Below are positions 1 to 7,624 of a stretch of 9,953 bases of DNA, one piece after another. Every line of letters begins with the position of its first letter. The first letter of the stretch is position 1. The stretch is taken from positions 1 to 9,953 of the forward strand of contig JBOHYW010000129.1 of assembly GCA_050738155.1 (NCBI GenBank). Direction: 5' to 3'. Made by a program: the position numbers and the translations under genes. This stretch comes from 66-474 sp050738155 (GTDB lineage: Bacteria; Pseudomonadota; Gammaproteobacteria; Xanthomonadales; Rhodanobacteraceae). Under the pieces are notes generated by a model, which was not told where the DNA came from, did not search any database, and saw nothing but the letters and a program-made list of their open reading frames with translations.

Positions 1-767
1 GCCCGATGAACTTCGCGGTGTACACACCGCCGCGGGCCGCCCACGCGAAGGTACCGGTACTGTTCTACCTCGCCGGGCTCACCTGCACCCAGGAAACCTT
101 CCCGATCAAGGTCGGCGCCCAGCGCGTCGCGGCCGAACTGGGCCTGATGCTTGTCGCACCGGACAGCAGTCCACGCGACACCGGCATCGAAGGTGCCACC
201 GGTGACTGGGAAGTCGGCGAAGGCGCGAGCTTCTACGTCGATGCCACCGAACTGCCGTGGTCGCCGCGTTTCCAGATGGAAACATATGTCACGGAAGAAT
301 TGCCGGGCGTGATCGCACAACACTTTCCGGCCGACTTCGCGCGCTGCGGGATGATGGGCCACTCGATGGGTGGCCACGGTGCATTGACATTGGCGCTGCG
401 GCATCCGGGCAAGTACCGCTCACTGTCGGCGCTGGCGCCGATCGCATCCCCAACCCGGGTACCGTGGGGCGAACGCCGGATCTTCATCATGTACCTCGGT
501 ACCGATCGCGCGGAATGGAAACGCCACGACACCTGCGAACTGCTGCGCGCGGGCGCGCGCTTTCCCGGCACCATCCTGGTCGATCAGGGCGAACTGGACC
601 CGTACCGCGTGGAGCAACTGCGACCCGAATTGCTGGAGGAAGCTTGCAGTGAAGTTGGCCAGCCGCTGACGCTGCGCATGCTGCCGGGCTACGACCACAG
701 CTACTGGTTCGTGCAGAGTTTCATCGAGGATCACCTGCGCCATCACGCGACCGTGTTGTGCGCGTGA
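1..767 (+). CDS. fghA: S-formylglutathione hydrolase (esterase D family), 5' end cut by window edge
   Basis: This cytosolic serine hydrolase hydrolyses S-formylglutathione to formate and glutathione, the last step of glutathione-dependent formaldehyde detoxification. The frame is open to the left edge. The first in-frame Met (base 6) aligns with an internal position in E. coli FrmB (the FAVYxPP strand), so about 25-30 N-terminal residues, including the true start, lie outside the window. Counting from that Met, the nucleophile is Ser120 in GHSMGG and the likely charge-relay residues are Asp198 (DQGELD) and His231 (GYDHSYWF). The spacing matches human ESD and E. coli FrmB. The LAGLTCTQETF and APDSSPRDTG blocks are also typical. 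The partner alcohol dehydrogenase (frmA/adhC) would be expected upstream but is not visible. The phosphodiesterase gene follows after 21 bp on the same strand, so co-transcription is possible although the functions are unrelated. Confidence 0.95.
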   Translation, partial: PMNFAVYTPPRAAHAKVPVLFYLAGLTCTQETFPIKVGAQRVAAELGLMLVAPDSSPRDTGIEGATGDWEVGEGASFYVDATELPWSPRFQMETYVTEELPGVIAQHFPADFARCGMMGHSMGGHGALTLALRHPGKYRSLSALAPIASPTRVPWGERRIFIMYLGTDRAEWKRHDTCELLRAGARFPGTILVDQGELDPYRVEQLRPELLEEACSEVGQPLTLRMLPGYDHSYWFVQSFIEDHLRHHATVLCA

Positions 768-788
768 ACCCGGCAGGTTGCACGACCC

Positions 789-1751
789 ATGACCCGTGAC
801 AAAGCCATGCAAGTGATCGCCCACCGCGGTGGCGCAGCGTTGCGTGTCGAGAACACGCTCGCGGCCTTCGATAACGCAATGACTCTTGGCGCCGCCGGTG
901 CCGAACTGGACGTGCACCTGAGCCGCGATGGGCAGGTGATCGTGCATCACGACGGCGCGCTTCATCCCGGCTACTGCAAAGGCGCGGACGGCACGTGGAT
1001 CGACGAAGACAACCGGCCGCGCATCGCCGACCTCAGCCTGGCGGAATTGCAACGTTATGAAATCGGCGTGCCCCGGCCCGGCAGCGACTACGCCCGACGT
1101 CATCCGCGAATCGTGCCGGTACCCGGCCAGTGCATCCCCCTGCTCCGCGATGTAATCCAACTGGCGAAGATGCGCTCGCCGCATTTCAGGCTGGTGATCG
1201 AAATCAAGACACCGATGGAACACGCAGCGCGGCAAGCGTGGCGGAACTTGCTCGATGCGACCCTGGACATCCTGCGCGAGGAAGATTTCTTCGCACGCGC
1301 CATCCTTTGCTCGTTCGACTGGGGTGCATTGGTGACCGCGAAGAAACAGTGCCCGGAGCTGTCGACGTGGTTCACAACGGTGCCCTTGAGCTGGTTCGAG
1401 CCTGGCCAGCCGCCGCGAGAAGACGACCCGCCTGACCCTGACTACCTGCAAACACTCCGCACGCTGTACGGATCGGGCGCCGCGTCGTGGTACGCGGGTC
1501 TCAATCCGCGACGACTCGCCGGAGGCTATCCCGAAGCGGTTGCATCCGCGGGTGGCGATGCCTGGTTCATGTATGACCGGGATTGCACCGCCGCGCGCGT
1601 CAACGCGTTGCACGCACGCGGGTTGCTGGCTGCAACCTGGTCGATCAACGAGCCTGACCGTGATCGCCTCACCCGGCTGGCGCGCATGGGCATGGACGCG
1701 GCATGCCTCGACGAACCCGACCTCGCGCTGGAAGCCACGGCCTCGTCCTGA
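789..1751 (+). CDS. Glycerophosphodiester phosphodiesterase, cytoplasmic UgpQ-like
   Basis: This 320-residue GDPD-family TIM-barrel enzyme hydrolyses glycerophosphodiesters (deacylated phospholipids) to sn-glycerol-3-phosphate and an alcohol. Family residues are in order: His12-Arg13 in AHRGG, Glu21-Asn22-Thr23, metal ligands Glu39 and Asp41 in AELDVH, the second catalytic His at HHD (53-55), Glu138 and Lys140 in VIEIKTP, and the C-terminal WSINEPD followed by ACLDEPDL. There is no signal peptide or lipobox, which points to a cytoplasmic UgpQ-type enzyme rather than periplasmic GlpQ. ATG 789 is taken as the start; an in-frame ATG at 807, directly before the HRGG strand, is possible, and neither has a good Shine-Dalgarno. 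An insert at about 60-115 between the HHD motif and the next strand is longer than in small UgpQ proteins. Its product, G3P, is the substrate of GlpD encoded convergently next door. Substrate preference cannot be read from the sequence, so no symbol is given. Confidence 0.92.
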   Translation: MTRDKAMQVIAHRGGAALRVENTLAAFDNAMTLGAAGAELDVHLSRDGQVIVHHDGALHPGYCKGADGTWIDEDNRPRIADLSLAELQRYEIGVPRPGSDYARRHPRIVPVPGQCIPLLRDVIQLAKMRSPHFRLVIEIKTPMEHAARQAWRNLLDATLDILREEDFFARAILCSFDWGALVTAKKQCPELSTWFTTVPLSWFEPGQPPREDDPPDPDYLQTLRTLYGSGAASWYAGLNPRRLAGGYPEAVASAGGDAWFMYDRDCTAARVNALHARGLLAATWSINEPDRDRLTRLARMGMDAACLDEPDLALEATASS

Positions 1752-1920
1752 TGCGTGCCATCTCAGTGGGTGCACCGCGTCGTTCGGATTCCGGCGATCC
1801 TGAAACGCGTCCCTGCCAACGTTGACCAAGCACACGCTCAGTCAGTCATCACAGGCCGGGGTCGGAACTTGTCGCGGCAGGTATCACGTTGTCGACGGCG
1901 GATTCGTAGCGTCGGCATCA
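1752..1920. other. Convergent intergenic gap, no recognised element
   Basis: This 169-bp gap separates the ends of the phosphodiesterase gene and glpD. I found no GC-rich hairpin followed by a T tract on either strand, and only short 4-5 bp imperfect stems. If transcription ends here it is by another mechanism, or readthrough produces antisense overlap. Confidence 0.5.
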
Positions 1921-3474
1921 TCAGCCACGCCCAAGGATCGCTTCGACCCGCGACCGGGCTTCGGTCGCGGCGCGCGCATCGAGGAACGTAAGGCGGGTAC
2001 GGCGGGCCAGTACGTCCTCGGTAGTGATGGCCATTTCGTGCCGCTTCGCCCAGCGCACTTCGGCTTCGATGTAGGGGTAGCCGACGCTCAGGCGGCGTGT
2101 GCCGCCCTCGTTTGCTTCCGCCTCCGTCAACAGCCGGCCGGCGAGGCCGCCGTAGGCATGGGCCAGGTGATCGGCGATGTCGGCTTCGATGTCGTGTTGC
2201 GCGGCCAGTGATTGCGCGAGGTGTGCGTCGAAACCTTCCGCGCCGACCAGCTTGAGTTCACGGGTACGACACTTGTTGCGAGCGACCAGTCCGAAGGTTT
2301 CGATGACCCGATCGACGGTCTCCTCGGCCATCCGTCGGTAGGTCGTCCACTTGCCGCCGGCGATCGTCACGAGGCCCTTGGGTCCGACTTCGATGTGATG
2401 CTCGCGCACGATGTTGGCGGTGCGGGTAGCCGCTTCGGCGATCAACGGCCGCAGCCCCGCCCAGCTCGCGCGCAATGCCGTGCGGTTCGGAGCCGGCTGC
2501 AGCCACTCGCCCAACTGCGCCAGCAGGTAATCGATTTCCACGTCGCTCGGCTCGGGATCGAAGCTCGCGGACGCGGCCACGTCGGTGGTGCCCGCGATGG
2601 TGTCACCCTGCCAAGGCAGCAGGAACAGCACGCGGCCATCCGAGGTTTTCGGAATCAGCAGGCCATCGCCCCCGGGTGTCCAGGAACGATCGAACGCGAG
2701 GTGGGTGCCGCGGCTGGGTTCCAGCAACGGCGCGGCATCCGCGTGTTCCATGCGGCGCAAGATGTCGCCACCGGGACCGGTGGCGTTGACGATCGCGCGC
2801 GCATCCATATCGAACGTTCGATTGCTGATCCGGTCGCACACACGGGCGCCATTGAGCCTGCCGTTGTTCTCCAGCAAGGCCACGGCTTCGACCCGGTTGG
2901 CCACGACCGCGGACTCGCGCGCCGCGGTCGCGAGCACCGCCAGCGCCATGCGCGCGTCATCGAACTGGCCGTCGTAATAGGCGACCCCGCCCTTGAGGCC
3001 GCGCGGTTTCAGGCGCGGGAACGACTCAAGCAGTTTCGCGCGCGAAAGAAAATGACTGCGCCCGATCGCGGCGGCGCCGGCCGCGCGGTCGTACAACCAC
3101 AGGCCCGCGCGATAAAAGAGCGCCTGCCACAACGTGTACGCGGGCACCACCGTGCGCAGCGGGTGCACCAGGTGCGGCGCGATGTGGAGCAGGATCGCGC
3201 GTTCGGCCAGCGCCTCGCGGACGAGATGGAACTGGGCACGATCACGCTGCATCACCGCGGCATCGAGATAGCGCACGCCGCCGTGCACCAGCTTGGTCGA
3301 GCGACTCGATGTGCCGCTTGCGAAATCGCCGCGTTCGACCAATGCCACCGACAGGCCGCGCGACGCGGCATCCAGCGCCACCCCGGCGCCGGTCGCACCG
3401 CCGCCGACCACCAGCACGTCGAACGACTCCTGCTCGAGTCGCGCCAAATTTCGTGCACGCTCCATGCCGCTCAT
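1921..3474 (-). CDS. glpD: FAD-dependent glycerol-3-phosphate dehydrogenase (quinone-linked)
   Basis: This 517-residue flavoenzyme oxidises sn-glycerol-3-phosphate to dihydroxyacetone phosphate and passes electrons to the quinone pool at the inner membrane. The N-terminal FAD site is VVGGGATGAG (about 22-31), followed by the family signature SGTSSRSTKLVHGGVRYLD. Mid-protein YYDGQFDDARM, NATGP, SDGRVLFLLPWQ and TIAGTTD, then TIAGGKWTTYRRMAEETVD, are all typical. The C-terminal domain ends with TTEDVLARRTRLTFLDARAATEA. The start chosen is the ATG whose first four bases overlap the glpK stop (ATGA). A longer upstream frame would read into glpK and is low-complexity Arg-rich; a Met three codons further in is an alternative. 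Several blocks (YYDGQ, TSDGRV, GGKWTTYR, RRTRLxFL) look closer to mitochondrial GPD2 than to E. coli GlpD. The usual E. coli length is 501. Confidence 0.96.
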   Translation of the reverse strand: MSGMERARNLARLEQESFDVLVVGGGATGAGVALDAASRGLSVALVERGDFASGTSSRSTKLVHGGVRYLDAAVMQRDRAQFHLVREALAERAILLHIAPHLVHPLRTVVPAYTLWQALFYRAGLWLYDRAAGAAAIGRSHFLSRAKLLESFPRLKPRGLKGGVAYYDGQFDDARMALAVLATAARESAVVANRVEAVALLENNGRLNGARVCDRISNRTFDMDARAIVNATGPGGDILRRMEHADAAPLLEPSRGTHLAFDRSWTPGGDGLLIPKTSDGRVLFLLPWQGDTIAGTTDVAASASFDPEPSDVEIDYLLAQLGEWLQPAPNRTALRASWAGLRPLIAEAATRTANIVREHHIEVGPKGLVTIAGGKWTTYRRMAEETVDRVIETFGLVARNKCRTRELKLVGAEGFDAHLAQSLAAQHDIEADIADHLAHAYGGLAGRLLTEAEANEGGTRRLSVGYPYIEAEVRWAKRHEMAITTEDVLARRTRLTFLDARAATEARSRVEAILGRG

Positions 3475-4961
3475 GCGTCGGCATCCGTGGCCCAGTCGCG
3501 GGCGCGTTCGAGCGCACGCTGCCAATTTCGATAACGACGCCGGCGATCGTCTTCGTTCGACGTCGGCACGAAGTGCTTGTCCGCCTGCCACCAACCATCG
3601 AAACCATCGCTATCGATCGTCGATGATCCTGCCGCCGCCAGCATCGCTGCACCCCGTGCGGTGGTTTCGGTCGCCTTGGGCCGCAGGATCGGCACACCCA
3701 ACACATCGGCCTGGATCTGCAGCAGCAGCTCGTTGCCGGCGGCTCCACCATCGACGCGCAATGACGCGACGGGGGCCGCGAGTGCGGCCTGCATGGCTTC
3801 GATCACGTCGCGCGTGCGGAACGCGATGGCTTCGAGGCTGGCTCGCGCAAGGTGCGCGGCGGTGGTGCCGCGGGTGAGGCCGAGGATCGTGCCGCGCGCC
3901 GCCGGATCCCAGATGGGCGCGCCAAGGCCGGTCAGTGCCGGCACGATGGTCACGTCGCCGCTGTCGGGCACCCCGCGCGCAAGGGCTTCGATGTCTGCAG
4001 CCTGCTTGATCAAACCCAGCCCGTCGCGCAGCCACTGCACCCATGCGCCGGCGACGAAAACGGAACCCTCCAGCCCGTACGCCACGGACTCCCCCGGCAG
4101 GCTGCATACCGGCGAGGCAATCAGCCCTTCGGTGTCCAGCCGCTGCGAACCCGTGTGCATCACCACGAACGCGCCGGTGCCGTAGGTGTTCTTGACGTCA
4201 CCAGCCGTGCGGCACTGCTGGCCGAGCAGCGCGGCGGGCTGGTCACCGGCCACGCCGATCAGTTCGATGGTGCCGCCATCGAACCGGGTACTGCCGAAGC
4301 GGCCCGCCGATGGGCGCACCTCGGGCAACAGCCCGCGCGGGATGTCGAACAGCTCCAGCAGTTCGGCGTCCCAGTCCAGCGTATCGATGTTGAACAGCAG
4401 CGTGCGCGACGCGTTGGTCACGTCGGTGGCATGCACGCAGCCTTCGGTGAGATTCCAGATGAGCCAGCTGTCCACGGTGCCGAACGCGAGTTCGCCGCGC
4501 CGGGCGCGCTCACGCGCGCCGTCGACGTGTTCGAGGATCCACGCAATTTTGGTCGCGGAAAAATAGGGATCGAGGCGCAAGCCGGTCTTGGCACGAACCG
4601 TCGCGGCAGCACCACTGTCGTACAAGGTCTGGCAAAGCGCGCTGGTGCGTCGGTCCTGCCACACGATCGCGGGCGCGATCGGCCGGCCGTCGGCACGATC
4701 CCAGACGATGGTCGTTTCGCGCTGGTTCGCGATGCCGAGCGCGGCCACCTCGTGCGCACCGACGCCGGCTCGGACCAGCGCTTCCCCGGCGGCCTCGCGC
4801 TGCGACGTCCAGATTTCCAGTGCATCCTGTTCGACCCAGCCCGGGCGCGGGCAGCTGACGGCAAGCTCACGGCGCGCCGTCGCGAGGACGCGGCCACGGT
4901 GATCGAACAGCATCGCCCGACTGCTGCTCGTGCCCTGATCCATCACCAGGAAATGGGTCAT
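3471..4961 (-). CDS. glpK: Glycerol kinase, FGGY family
   Basis: This 496-residue cytoplasmic kinase phosphorylates glycerol with ATP to sn-glycerol-3-phosphate, trapping it for GlpD. Visible motifs are the phosphate-binding DQGTSSSR (8-15), WVEQDALEIW, NQRETTIVW with glycerol-contacting Arg81 and Glu82, FGGY signature 1 at YFSATKIAWILEH (133-145, Tyr133 a substrate contact), catalytic Asp240 in VAGDQ, NTYGTG, and LRVDGGAAGN near the C-terminus. The ATG start aligns with E. coli GlpK; an upstream TTG in frame would add 18 unrelated residues. GGTGG and GGAAG lie just upstream of the ATG. The stop overlaps the glpD start (ATGA), so the two are translationally coupled. No glpF facilitator or glpR is in the window. 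The loop that binds fructose-1,6-bisphosphate in E. coli is three residues shorter here and lacks its arginine, and the IIAGlc contact segment is not conserved. Confidence 0.97.
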   Translation of the reverse strand: MTHFLVMDQGTSSSRAMLFDHRGRVLATARRELAVSCPRPGWVEQDALEIWTSQREAAGEALVRAGVGAHEVAALGIANQRETTIVWDRADGRPIAPAIVWQDRRTSALCQTLYDSGAAATVRAKTGLRLDPYFSATKIAWILEHVDGARERARRGELAFGTVDSWLIWNLTEGCVHATDVTNASRTLLFNIDTLDWDAELLELFDIPRGLLPEVRPSAGRFGSTRFDGGTIELIGVAGDQPAALLGQQCRTAGDVKNTYGTGAFVVMHTGSQRLDTEGLIASPVCSLPGESVAYGLEGSVFVAGAWVQWLRDGLGLIKQAADIEALARGVPDSGDVTIVPALTGLGAPIWDPAARGTILGLTRGTTAAHLARASLEAIAFRTRDVIEAMQAALAAPVASLRVDGGAAGNELLLQIQADVLGVPILRPKATETTARGAAMLAAAGSSTIDSDGFDGWWQADKHFVPTSNEDDRRRRYRNWQRALERARDWATDADA

Positions 4962-4979
4962 GTCTTCCACCACCGCCGG

Positions 4980-5015
4980 ACGCTGCAGCGTAAGCAGCGG
5001 CAACCCGCTACACAA
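4980..5015 (-). promoter_or_regulatory. Possible glpKD promoter with 12-bp palindrome
   Basis: Reading the minus strand, TTGTGT (5015-5010) is followed 17 bp later by TACGCT (4992-4987), a weak -35/-10 pair (3 of 6 matches each) about 25 bp upstream of the glpK ATG. The -10 overlaps a perfect 12-bp palindrome, ACGCTGCAGCGT (4980-4991), which could be a repressor site. The spacer also holds a 5-bp stem, AGCGG-GTTG-CCGCT. In GC-rich DNA such patterns arise by chance, so this is a guess supported mainly by position. Confidence 0.22.
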
Positions 5016-5146
5016 GTCCTCGATGCCGAACCCTACGGGCGCCGTTGAACCGTCGACGCCGGGGATCGCCCGCGTGCCGCTCCGGTTCGCACCCCGGATT
5101 CCGTCGCGGTCGCGGCTGCATCCAGGCTACTGCCGCTGGTGCAGCG

Positions 5147-7624
5147 CTACGCCACGTGCAGCGAGCGCCTGGTGTCGGTGCCGGCATGGATGATCTTCGC
5201 GCGCAATTCCTCTGGATCGAAATCATCCACGTTGATGAACTCGGCGGTGATGCGGCGCAGATGCTCGAGTTGCGCGCGTTCGATCTCGCTGATCGCGCCC
5301 TGCTTTTCGGCTTCGGCGAGCTGCTCGAAGTAATCGTGCGCCTTGATCGCGCCCGATTTCACGGCCTTCAGGAACTTGCGTTCGACCGGCTCGGCCGCGA
5401 CCACGTCTGGCAGCAACGCGTGCATCCGGCCAACCGGGTTGTTGGCGTTCGGGGTCAGGTACATGCCGTGCACGATGGCATCGCGCGCGGCGTTGGGTGC
5501 GGTCAACAACGCGGCCACGCGCCGGCCCAGCCGATCGGACGGCGGCACTTCGCGGCGACCGAACGGGAACACCAGCGTGTGCACGACCCACGCCACCGGC
5601 CGCACCGGGAAGTTGCGGATCACGCCATCCAGCGCCATCTGCATCCGCCATACCGACTCGTGGAAAGCCCAAGCCAGCATCGGCCGCTCGATTTCCGGGC
5701 GACCTTCATCCTCGTAGCGCTTCAGCATCGCCGAGCAGATGTAGAGGTAGGACAACACGTCACCAAGCCGCGCGGAAATCTTTTCCTTGAACTTGAGTTT
5801 CCCGCCCAATACGCCCATCGCGGTATCGGCCAGCAACGCCAGCGCCGCGGAATAACGATTCAACTTGCGGTAGTAACGGCGCGTGTAGTCGTCGCCCGGT
5901 GCCTTGCCGAACTTGGCAAAGGTGATGCCCAGCCAGAACGATCGCACCGCGTTGGAAATCCCGAAGCCGAGATGGCCGAACAGGGCCTCGTCGAGCGCAC
6001 GCAGCGCTTTCTTGCGGTCGGGCTCGTGTACCGCGTGCATTTCCTTCAGGATCCATGGATGGCAGCGGATTGCACCTTGGCCGAAGATCATCAGGCTGCG
6101 GGTCATGATGTTGGCGCCTTCCACCGTGATCGGGATCGGCGCGCCCTGCCACATGCGGCCGAGATAGTTGGACGGCCCCAACTGGATGCCCTTGCCGCCG
6201 TGCACGTCCATGGCGTCCTTGATCACTTCGCGGCCAAGATCGGTGGCATGGCATTTGGCGATGGCGGACGCCACCGCCGGCTTCTCGCCGCGATCGACCG
6301 CCGCCGCCGACGCACGCGACAACGCGATGGTCGCGTACGCAAAACCGCCGATGCGGGCGAGCGCTTCCTCGACGCCTTCGAAGCGCGCCACCGCGAGGCC
6401 GAACTGCTTGCGGATGCGCGCGTACGCGCCGGTCGCGGCCACCGCCAGCCGCACGAAACCGGTGGCGTTGGACGGCAACGAAATGCCGCGCCCGACCGAC
6501 AGGCATTCCACCAGCATGCGCCAGCCGTGGCCGGCCATATGCGGACCGCCGATCAGGGTGTCGATGGGCACGAATACATCCTTGCCGTGCAGCGGACCGT
6601 TCTGGAACGGAATGTTGAGCGGGAAATGCCTGCGGCCGATTTCGAGCCCTTGCGTTTCACGAGGAATCAGCGCGAGGGTAATCCCCAGGTCTTCCGTGTC
6701 GCCCAACAGATGTTCGGGGTCGTACATGCGGAACGCCAGACCCACCAACGTCGCGACCGGCGCCAGCGTGATGTAACGCTTGTCGAAGGTCAGCTTGATG
6801 CCCAAGGTTTCCTTGCCGTCGACGGTCTGCTTGCAGACGATGCCATAGTCGGGAATCGAGGTGGCGTCCGAGCCCGCATACGGCCCCGTCAAGGCGAAGC
6901 AGGGGATCTCGCGGCCATCGGCGAGGCGCGGCAGGTAATGGTTCTTCTGATGTTCACTGCCGTAGCGCAGCAGCAGTTCCGCCGGGCCCAACGAGTTCGG
7001 CACCGCCACCAGCGACGACAGCGTCGCCGAAATGCTGGACAGCTTCTGCAACACCGCCGAGTGCGCCAGCGCCGAGAACTCCAGCCCGCCGTATTGTTTC
7101 GGAATGATCATCGCGAAGAAGCCACGACGCTTGATGAAATCCCAGATTTCGGGTGGCAGATCGGCCAGCTCGTGGGTGATCTGCCAATCGTCCACCATCG
7201 CGCAAAGCTCCTCGCACGGGCCGTCGAGGAAGGCCTGCTCTTCCGCACTCAGTTGCGGTTTCGGCTCGGACAGCAGCTTCGACCAATCCGGCTTGCCAGC
7301 AAACAATTCGCCCTCGAAACCGACCGTGCCGGCGTCCAGCGCGACCTGTTCGGTTTCCGAAATCGCCGGCAACACGCGCTTGAACAACGTCAGCACCGGC
7401 GCGGCAAACAGCGCTCGCCGCAGCGGCGTCACGTTCAGCGGCACCGCCACCAGCACCACGAAAATGCCCAGCAGCACCCACATCGGCGTCCACGCGCCGA
7501 ACCCGATGCCGACCACGACGATGGTGACGATGGTCGCCAGCGTCCACTGCCACAGGCGGCTGCGGAAATACGCGCAGGCAAGACCGACGATGGCGACGCA
7601 GACCAAGGTGATGATGGTGCTCAT
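5147..7624 (-). CDS. fadE: Acyl-CoA dehydrogenase, membrane-anchored FadE type
   Basis: This 825-residue flavoprotein catalyses the first step of beta-oxidation, forming trans-2-enoyl-CoA from fatty acyl-CoA. Its length matches the large E. coli FadE class (about 814) rather than the 380-residue soluble ACADs. Hydrophobic segments at about 4-20, 27-45 and 48-65 indicate an N-terminal membrane anchor. The ACAD core runs from about 130 to 530, with ALTGPYAGSDA (245-255), RKQFG (405-409), DVHGGKGI (473-480) and VEGANIMTRSLMIFGQGAIRCHPW starting at 501. Glu502 there sits where the ACAD catalytic base is expected. The rest is the FadE-specific C-terminal domain. The start ATG overlaps the stop of the upstream hydrolase gene (ATGA), implying translational coupling; no strong Shine-Dalgarno is needed or seen. 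A 185-bp gap separates it from glpK. Expression is likely driven from the divergent promoter at 8558-8586. Confidence 0.96.
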   Translation of the reverse strand: MSTIITLVCVAIVGLACAYFRSRLWQWTLATIVTIVVVGIGFGAWTPMWVLLGIFVVLVAVPLNVTPLRRALFAAPVLTLFKRVLPAISETEQVALDAGTVGFEGELFAGKPDWSKLLSEPKPQLSAEEQAFLDGPCEELCAMVDDWQITHELADLPPEIWDFIKRRGFFAMIIPKQYGGLEFSALAHSAVLQKLSSISATLSSLVAVPNSLGPAELLLRYGSEHQKNHYLPRLADGREIPCFALTGPYAGSDATSIPDYGIVCKQTVDGKETLGIKLTFDKRYITLAPVATLVGLAFRMYDPEHLLGDTEDLGITLALIPRETQGLEIGRRHFPLNIPFQNGPLHGKDVFVPIDTLIGGPHMAGHGWRMLVECLSVGRGISLPSNATGFVRLAVAATGAYARIRKQFGLAVARFEGVEEALARIGGFAYATIALSRASAAAVDRGEKPAVASAIAKCHATDLGREVIKDAMDVHGGKGIQLGPSNYLGRMWQGAPIPITVEGANIMTRSLMIFGQGAIRCHPWILKEMHAVHEPDRKKALRALDEALFGHLGFGISNAVRSFWLGITFAKFGKAPGDDYTRRYYRKLNRYSAALALLADTAMGVLGGKLKFKEKISARLGDVLSYLYICSAMLKRYEDEGRPEIERPMLAWAFHESVWRMQMALDGVIRNFPVRPVAWVVHTLVFPFGRREVPPSDRLGRRVAALLTAPNAARDAIVHGMYLTPNANNPVGRMHALLPDVVAAEPVERKFLKAVKSGAIKAHDYFEQLAEAEKQGAISEIERAQLEHLRRITAEFINVDDFDPEELRAKIIHAGTDTRRSLHVA

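Noticed and set aside
420..1835. A 471-codon minus-strand frame opposite fghA and the phosphodiesterase gene
   Set aside because: It crosses two confidently assigned genes in antisense and has no recognisable motif.
1752..1920. Bidirectional terminator between the convergent genes
   Set aside because: Only 4-5 bp imperfect stems and no T tracts were found on either strand.
2212..3534. A 440-codon plus-strand frame opposite glpD
   Set aside because: Same reason: antisense to a well-supported gene, Arg/Ala/His-rich, no domain, no ribosome-binding site.
3475..3594. N-terminal extension of GlpD by 40 residues
   Set aside because: The extension is Arg-rich, reads inside glpK, and does not resemble the family; the ATGA overlap start gives the normal length.
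4962..5015. N-terminal extension of GlpK from a TTG codon
   Set aside because: The added 18 residues precede the conserved THFLVMDQGTSSSR start and do not match the family; an ATG with purine-rich upstream bases fits better.
3852..5048. A 398-codon plus-strand frame opposite glpK
   Set aside because: Antisense shadow of glpK with biased composition and no family features.
5100..5146. Intrinsic terminator after fadE
   Set aside because: The GC-rich sequence downstream of the stop gives only short stems and no T run on the minus strand.
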